Positions 60,145 through 64,000 of a DNA stretch of 64,000 nucleotides are shown piece after piece. The DNA comes from Nitrospiraceae bacterium. Its GTDB lineage: Bacteria > Nitrospirota > Nitrospiria > Nitrospirales > UBA8639. The position numbers were made by a program, and so were the translations under genes. Position 1 is the stretch's first letter; every line of letters begins with the position of its first letter. The notes under the pieces are model-generated. The model saw only the letters and a program-made list of their open reading frames with translations. It ran no database searches and was not told where the DNA came from. Location of the stretch: NCBI GenBank assembly GCA_020632635.1, contig JACKFE010000004.1, positions 124,001 to 188,000 of the forward strand, in the 5' to 3' direction.

Positions 60145-60633
60145 TCACTCTACCATACCCTTCTTCTCCTGTACCACGATATTTCCTCGCATGACGTGGC
60201 CCGGCAAATCGCAGAAAAATGGATAATTTCCTGGACGGGTGGGAATAAAGACGATATCGGTTTGACCTCTGGTAGGCAACAACACCCGCAGTAACCCTTC
60301 CTTGCCGAACTGCGGCGCACCGTTCCCACTCAAATTGATATGAGTGTGAGTAAGCAGGCCGACCGGCACAAAAGCATGTAATTCCGAGTCGTGATTAATA
60401 ATCGTCAGATGCGTTTTTTGACCCATGGGTAGGGAGATCGTCTCCGGTATGAATACTCGGGATTTAATGGTGAGGGTGACCGAGTTTTCCTCGGCGGTAT
60501 CGGAGAGGTCGGAATTCGGAGGAGCCGGGCTGGATGCCCAACTTACATCGCCTGGTCCATCGGGGCGTATTCCCCCTCCCACCATTAGCAGGATAATGAA
60601 AAATTTGAGGAAACGGGAAAAAACTATCGGCAT
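60145..60633 (-). CDS. Exported cupredoxin-domain protein
   Basis: 162 residues. Signal peptide (FLKFFIILLMVGGGIR). The mature part is a blue-copper fold (about 52-158) with ligands His in NHDSELHAFVP and Cys-His-Met in NYPFFCDLPGHVMRGN (C-x4-H-x-M), the type-1 copper pattern. It may carry electrons in the periplasm alongside the cytochromes of this island. It precedes the large secreted protein gene on the same strand and may be in its operon. Confidence 0.88.
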   Translation of the reverse strand: MPIVFSRFLKFFIILLMVGGGIRPDGPGDVSWASSPAPPNSDLSDTAEENSVTLTIKSRVFIPETISLPMGQKTHLTIINHDSELHAFVPVGLLTHTHINLSGNGAPQFGKEGLLRVLLPTRGQTDIVFIPTRPGNYPFFCDLPGHVMRGNIVVQEKKGMVE

Positions 60634-60833
60634 ATGGGCATTATACCGGCTGTCTATTGCGCCATGAAACCTGTATGCTCATCAATTTTGAGAATAGCCT
60701 GAATTGCCTACGTATATAAATTGAGGTGACAGACATGGCAGGCGGGTGGGAGAAAGGACAGGAACTTCTTAAGATCTTATAGAAGGTTCCGAAAAAACAC
60801 TATGCTTAATGAAACCGATGGGAGTGTTCGTGA

Positions 60834-61001
60834 ATGAGTGATATGCATTTTCTAGATGAGAGCTTTTGGCATACGGTAGTGGTTGGATTGATATTGATAA
60901 CCGGAGTCTTACTCTTTGGATGGTATGAGTATCGCCGAAGTGCTCGCCTTCCGCATTTGGGTACCGTCATGGTCAAAAACCGTTTGAAGGGGCCCAATTA
61001 G
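60834..61001 (+). CDS. Small single-helix membrane protein (55 residues)
   Basis: ATG at 60834-60836, TAG at 60999-61001. The sequence starts MSDMHFLDESFWHTVVVGLI and has one membrane helix (VVVGLILITGVLLFGWYEY), then a basic tail. GGGAG precedes the ATG by about 9 bases. The layout, short acidic N-terminus, helix, positive C-terminus, is that of a small accessory subunit such as a cytochrome oxidase or transporter stabiliser. No neighbour of that type is seen. Function unknown. Confidence 0.5.
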   Translation: MSDMHFLDESFWHTVVVGLILITGVLLFGWYEYRRSARLPHLGTVMVKNRLKGPN

Positions 61002-61152
61002 CTTCCGTGCCTGTGTTCCACAGCTTGCTTGTCTTCCCGAAAAAGATTAGTTCCAGAGTGGTCACGTCCCTTCCGGCCGATCTCCATGGCTGTTCCCAGG
61101 CAAAGCGGAGGTCCGTCATTCAAAAAATATTGGAAGAAACATGAACGTCGTA

Positions 61153-61356
61153 TTACCGGGGCTGGAGAACCGCCTGCGTATTTCGGCTAGTGGCGAAAAA
61201 AGCCGATTGCAGGAGTGATCGCCGGTATTGGAGGCGCAACCGAAGCGCATGATATTGGCAAATCCCATGTGAGACCATCGAATTGGAGTGTAGGGTCGAA
61301 TGGTCCCTAGGGTCCGATGGCTTTTCCTTTTGACACCATGCGCAAATTTTGATCAT
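61153..61356 (-). CDS. Small zinc-binding protein
   Basis: 67 residues from ATG 61356; a GTG directly before it is an alternative. It has the motif KICAWCQKEKP (C-x2-C) and later VSHGICQYHALRLR, a C and H pair. The pattern CAWC...SHGIC.xH is a small zinc-binding family common in many bacteria. Function unknown; no strong ribosome site. Confidence 0.55.
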   Translation of the reverse strand: MIKICAWCQKEKPSDPRDHSTLHSNSMVSHGICQYHALRLRLQYRRSLLQSAFFATSRNTQAVLQPR

Positions 61357-61796
61357 CACCTTACCAGAACCCTTTCTAGGGGAGAGAAAGACCCATTGGA
61401 AAAAGAAAGAAATTCAGCATAGCCATACTAAGAAATCGAGCAAGAATCACACCATCATGGTTGATCAGGAAAAATTGGCAAAAACAAAGGGATTTATTGT
61501 GTAGTGTTCGCCTGAGATCCTCAGAGGAGAGATATTTAGATACAACATTGCATCCAAAGAGATACAGCTTTCATCAGGTCAACGGTCTGGGATCTCTGCT
61601 CAATATGTGGGGATTCATCTGTCCTGGCTCTTCCTTTTTCTCGCGCGGCGGTTCCATCTTGCGTGAGCTCCAAACCAAAAAGGAACCGGGAACGATGAGA
61701 AGGCGATTGCAGGGAACCGGCAGGTGACCCATACAGGAATGACAAAGAGGGATGGCCGGATCAGCAGAACCAGAAGTGGATCAAATGGGGAGAGAC
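61357..61796. other. Intergenic region without a supportable gene
   Basis: About 440 bases. Short open frames on both strands overlap, none with a credible protein. It could be decayed sequence. I saw no repeat or terminator that I would defend. Confidence 0.45.
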
Positions 61797-62195
61797 TCAT
61801 GGCTCGATGAGTAACTGCTTAATTTGGGAGCCGTGTTGGTCATATGCTTTTTGCAACGTGAGTAGATGATCGGTGATAACCTTCGCTTCCTCAGCGGGCA
61901 TGGTACGAAAGACCGGCATCTTCCGGTCAGGGCTGGTTTGCGTGGTGAGATATGCGATGATTTCATCCGGTGTTTTTTTGGTCAGGATATTGGCAGGTAT
62001 TCCATCAAAAAGTTTTCCTGATCCTTGTACTCCATGGCATTCGGCACAATGGAAAGCGAACAGTTGTTCACCAGTGGTGAGGTCGGGATGATCATGCTGA
62101 TCCCGTGAGCATCCGGAGAGGCTCATGACAATGAGGACCCAGAGACAGGCAGATATGAGCAACATGTCCTGAAGACGAGCCGTGTGAGACATCAT
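61797..62195 (-). CDS. Lipoprotein monoheme cytochrome c
   Basis: 132 residues from ATG 62195 (MMSHTARLQDMLLISACLW). An upstream ATG at 62267 would give an overlong leader. The lipobox is VLIVMSLSGC (Cys about residue 29). One heme c site, FHCAECHGVQGSGK (about 48-61), and the distal methionine in RKMPVFRTMP. The rest fits a small cytochrome c of the CcoP/NirC type. An outer-face membrane anchor for electron transfer is likely. Divergent from selO. Confidence 0.85.
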   Translation of the reverse strand: MMSHTARLQDMLLISACLWVLIVMSLSGCSRDQHDHPDLTTGEQLFAFHCAECHGVQGSGKLFDGIPANILTKKTPDEIIAYLTTQTSPDRKMPVFRTMPAEEAKVITDHLLTLQKAYDQHGSQIKQLLIEP

Positions 62196-62335
62196 GTTAA
62201 AAAGGGCTAAGGCCAGCCCTTTCCGAGCTTCCTGAAAAATCACCAAGCACTCTTCAAACCATATCATGCTTCCTGCCTACCAGCTAGCTGAGCCTCTGGG
62301 TTGTGGAAGAGGGAGTGACCAGGGATAATGTCCAC

Positions 62336-63805
62336 ATGAACACACTCGAAAATCTCACATTTCATAATACCTACGCTTCTTTGCCTGAGGTATTTCATCA
62401 GCGGGTCAACCCCACGCCATTTCCCAATCCGCATGTGGTGAGTGCCAATCCGGCAGCGGCGGTCTTGATCGACCTTGATCCGAAGGAAATGACCCGCCCG
62501 GACTTTGCCGAGTTCGTGTGCGGTGCCAAACACTGGCCTGGAAGTGATCCAGTTGCCATGCTCTACTCAGGCCATCAATTCGGCCATTACGTACCTCAGT
62601 TGGGAGATGGCCGCGCGATTCTCCTGGGCGAAGTGACAAATGCCAAAGGGGAACGATGGGATCTCCAGATCAAAGGTGCGGGCCTCACGCGGTTCTCCCG
62701 TGACGGCGATGGGCGGGCCGTCTTGCGGTCTACCATTCGCGAATATCTGTGTGGAGAAGCCATGCATGGGCTAGGCATCCCCACCACGCGCGGGCTCTGC
62801 ATCGTGGCGGGAGAAGAAATCGTGTTGCGGGAAATGCCGGAGCCAGGGGCCATGCTTATTCGCATGGCCCCCACACATGTCCGATTCGGCAGTTTCGAAG
62901 TCTTTTTCTATCGCCGCCAGCATGAATACCTGAAAATCTTGGCCGACTATGTTCTTGAGCACCACTTTCCTCATTTGCGGGGCACCGAACAGCCTTATGC
63001 CGGGTTACTCCAGGAAGTCGCCACCCGGACCGGACATCTTGTGGCTCAATGGCAAGCGGCGGGTTGGGCGCATGGGGTCCTCAATACGGATAACATGTCG
63101 ATCCTGGGATTGACGCTGGACTATGGACCGTTCGGATTTATGGAGCGGTACGATCCCACGTTTATCTGCAATCATTCAGATCATCACGGGCGATATTCGT
63201 TTCAGAACCAACCTGACATCGGCTATTGGAATATCCGAGCCTTGGCGCAGGCTCTGTCACCCTTAGTGGATCAAGCCGATGTCCAAGCGGCTCCACAACG
63301 ATATGAACACGCCATGCTTGGGAAATATGCGGAACTCATGCGTGCCAAGCTGGGTCTGCTGGACACGCACGCCGGAGATGACAAGCTGGTGACCGATCTG
63401 TTGAATCTGATGGATTCCAGCCGTGCCGATTATACGAATGTGTTCCGCGCCTTGGGGGAATGCCGACAGGAGGACGCCATGGCACCGGATTCGGTGCGGC
63501 AGCATTTTCTTCATCGGGAGGCGTTTGATGATTGGGCCGTGCGCTACCGGGATCGTCTTTGTGCTGAACATAGCCATGACGCGGAACGCCAAAATAGAAT
63601 GAACCAGGTCAACCCCGTATATATTCTACGGAACCATCTGGCGCAGCGGGCCATTACCCTAGCGGTGCGCGAGCAGGACTATGCCGAAATCGATCGACTG
63701 CTACAGTTGCTGAGTGATCCGTTTAGCGAACAACCTGAAACGGAAGCCTATACCCTGCCGCCGCCTCCCGGGGAACCACAGGTGATTGTTTCCTGCTCTT
63801 CGTAA
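62336..63805 (+). CDS. selO: Protein adenylyltransferase SelO (YdiU/UPF0061)
   Basis: A pseudokinase that AMPylates proteins in redox control. 489 residues from ATG 62336; a GTG at 62303 is an alternative. Characteristic phrases: YSGHQFGHYVPQLGDGRAILLGE (about 87-109), LQIKGAGLTRFSRDGDGRAVLRSTIREYLCGEAMH, and GVLNTDNMSILGLTLDYGPFGFMERYDP, which holds the metal-binding Asn/Asp pair. The C-terminus ends in CSS with the conserved cysteine, the bacterial counterpart of the selenocysteine in human SelO. The lysine/ATP-binding features are intact, so it should be active. It is the first plus-strand gene after the sulfur island. Confidence 0.96.
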   Translation: MNTLENLTFHNTYASLPEVFHQRVNPTPFPNPHVVSANPAAAVLIDLDPKEMTRPDFAEFVCGAKHWPGSDPVAMLYSGHQFGHYVPQLGDGRAILLGEVTNAKGERWDLQIKGAGLTRFSRDGDGRAVLRSTIREYLCGEAMHGLGIPTTRGLCIVAGEEIVLREMPEPGAMLIRMAPTHVRFGSFEVFFYRRQHEYLKILADYVLEHHFPHLRGTEQPYAGLLQEVATRTGHLVAQWQAAGWAHGVLNTDNMSILGLTLDYGPFGFMERYDPTFICNHSDHHGRYSFQNQPDIGYWNIRALAQALSPLVDQADVQAAPQRYEHAMLGKYAELMRAKLGLLDTHAGDDKLVTDLLNLMDSSRADYTNVFRALGECRQEDAMAPDSVRQHFLHREAFDDWAVRYRDRLCAEHSHDAERQNRMNQVNPVYILRNHLAQRAITLAVREQDYAEIDRLLQLLSDPFSEQPETEAYTLPPPPGEPQVIVSCSS

Positions 63806-63927
63806 AAATAAACATTCTACGGTGGGTCATTGATGTCCAGATCGTTCACTTCCGACATGGAGCCTCGCAACCGAATGCTTCCTCCAATTTGTACGGGGAG
63901 GTGAAGGCGGAGTAAAGATCTCATCCC

Positions 63928-64000
63928 ATGCGCCTGATCTTGTTCTTCATCCTATTCATGGGAATCGTCTTGATTCCCCAACTCTGGGTATGGTGGGTGT
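63928..64000 (+). CDS. Start of an unidentified membrane protein (cut off by the window end)
   Basis: From ATG 63928 the frame reads MRLILFFILFMGIVLIPQLW, a hydrophobic N-terminus, as a signal or first membrane helix. Only 24 residues are visible, so no family call is possible. GGCGGAG lies about 10 bases upstream. Confidence 0.4.
   Translation, partial: MRLILFFILFMGIVLIPQLWVWWV

Noticed and set aside
61461..61727. An 88-residue plus-strand open frame
   Set aside because: No ribosome site, no family and odd composition; listed only as gene-free sequence.

Overview
This 64 kb window is bacterial chromosome with a single-membrane-plus-outer-membrane (Gram-negative) gene set: rod-shape genes, leucine biosynthesis, UvrA/RuvB repair, hopanoid-type isoprenoid genes, periplasmic c-type cytochromes, outer-membrane barrels and sigma-54 regulation. 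The combination of a SorAB-type sulfite dehydrogenase, several small zinc-ribbon proteins, paired DUF1538 proteins beside a P-II-like protein, and a repressor / Y-polymerase / DnaE mutagenesis cassette suggests Nitrospirota, perhaps a Nitrospira of moderate GC. That is inference from gene content, not a database match. No rRNA, tRNA, CRISPR array, intact prophage or intact insertion sequence was seen.

Layout. 1-3.5 kb (minus strand): mreB-mreC-mreD-mrdA, the cell-elongation operon, cut off inside mrdA. 3.8-5.9 kb (plus): leuC-leuD, apparently divergent from mreB with overlapping promoters. 6.3-8.6 kb (plus): two DUF1538 membrane proteins, a P-II-like protein and a CBS-domain protein. 9.0-11.2 kb: a cyclic-di-GMP-I riboswitch in front of a secreted fibronectin-III / InlB-repeat protein whose 57-bp tandem repeats carry two frame shifts. 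11.9-14.4 kb: an outer-membrane barrel-like protein and a secreted MsrA. 14.5-17.0 kb: an S24-type repressor with a perfect palindromic operator on its own start codon, followed by the decayed remains of a Y-family polymerase and a DnaE-type polymerase. 17.2-23.7 kb: lipoproteins, an FGE-like protein, an aminotransferase, RuvB. 23.8-27.3 kb: a shortened UvrA with a leaderless-type promoter, then three small minus-strand genes. 27.4-30.3 kb: prenyl diphosphate synthase, HpnA and a CruF-like carotenoid protein. 30.3-34.3 kb: a holin-like membrane protein, a GAF histidine-kinase-like protein lacking the usual phosphoacceptor histidine, a small exported protein, and a MidA-type methyltransferase. 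34.7-38.3 kb: a zinc-ribbon protein, an SLC13 permease and a K+ channel.

38.3-62.2 kb is almost entirely minus strand and reads as a sulfur and electron-transfer island: TauE/SafE exporter, sulfite dehydrogenase SorAB, PAS histidine kinase, tetraheme-motif cytochrome, response regulator, a nine-heme-motif PKD cytochrome, CoA-disulfide-reductase-rhodanese, pyruvate kinase, an outer-membrane protein, a monoheme cytochrome, DUF1264 protein, YgaP-like rhodanese, an MBL-rhodanese persulfide-dioxygenase-like protein and a sigma-54 activator with a cysteine-rich PAS domain. Two consensus-perfect sigma-54 promoters (TGGCAC-N5-TTGC) precede the response regulator and the MBL-rhodanese gene, and weaker ones occur elsewhere, so I propose that the activator at 56.8-58.2 kb controls a local sulfur/redox regulon. 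62.3-63.8 kb (plus) is selO.

The most interesting points are the sigma-54/sulfur island, the riboswitch with a visible Shine-Dalgarno-sequestering platform, the decaying mutagenesis cassette, the compact UvrA and the histidine-less kinase.
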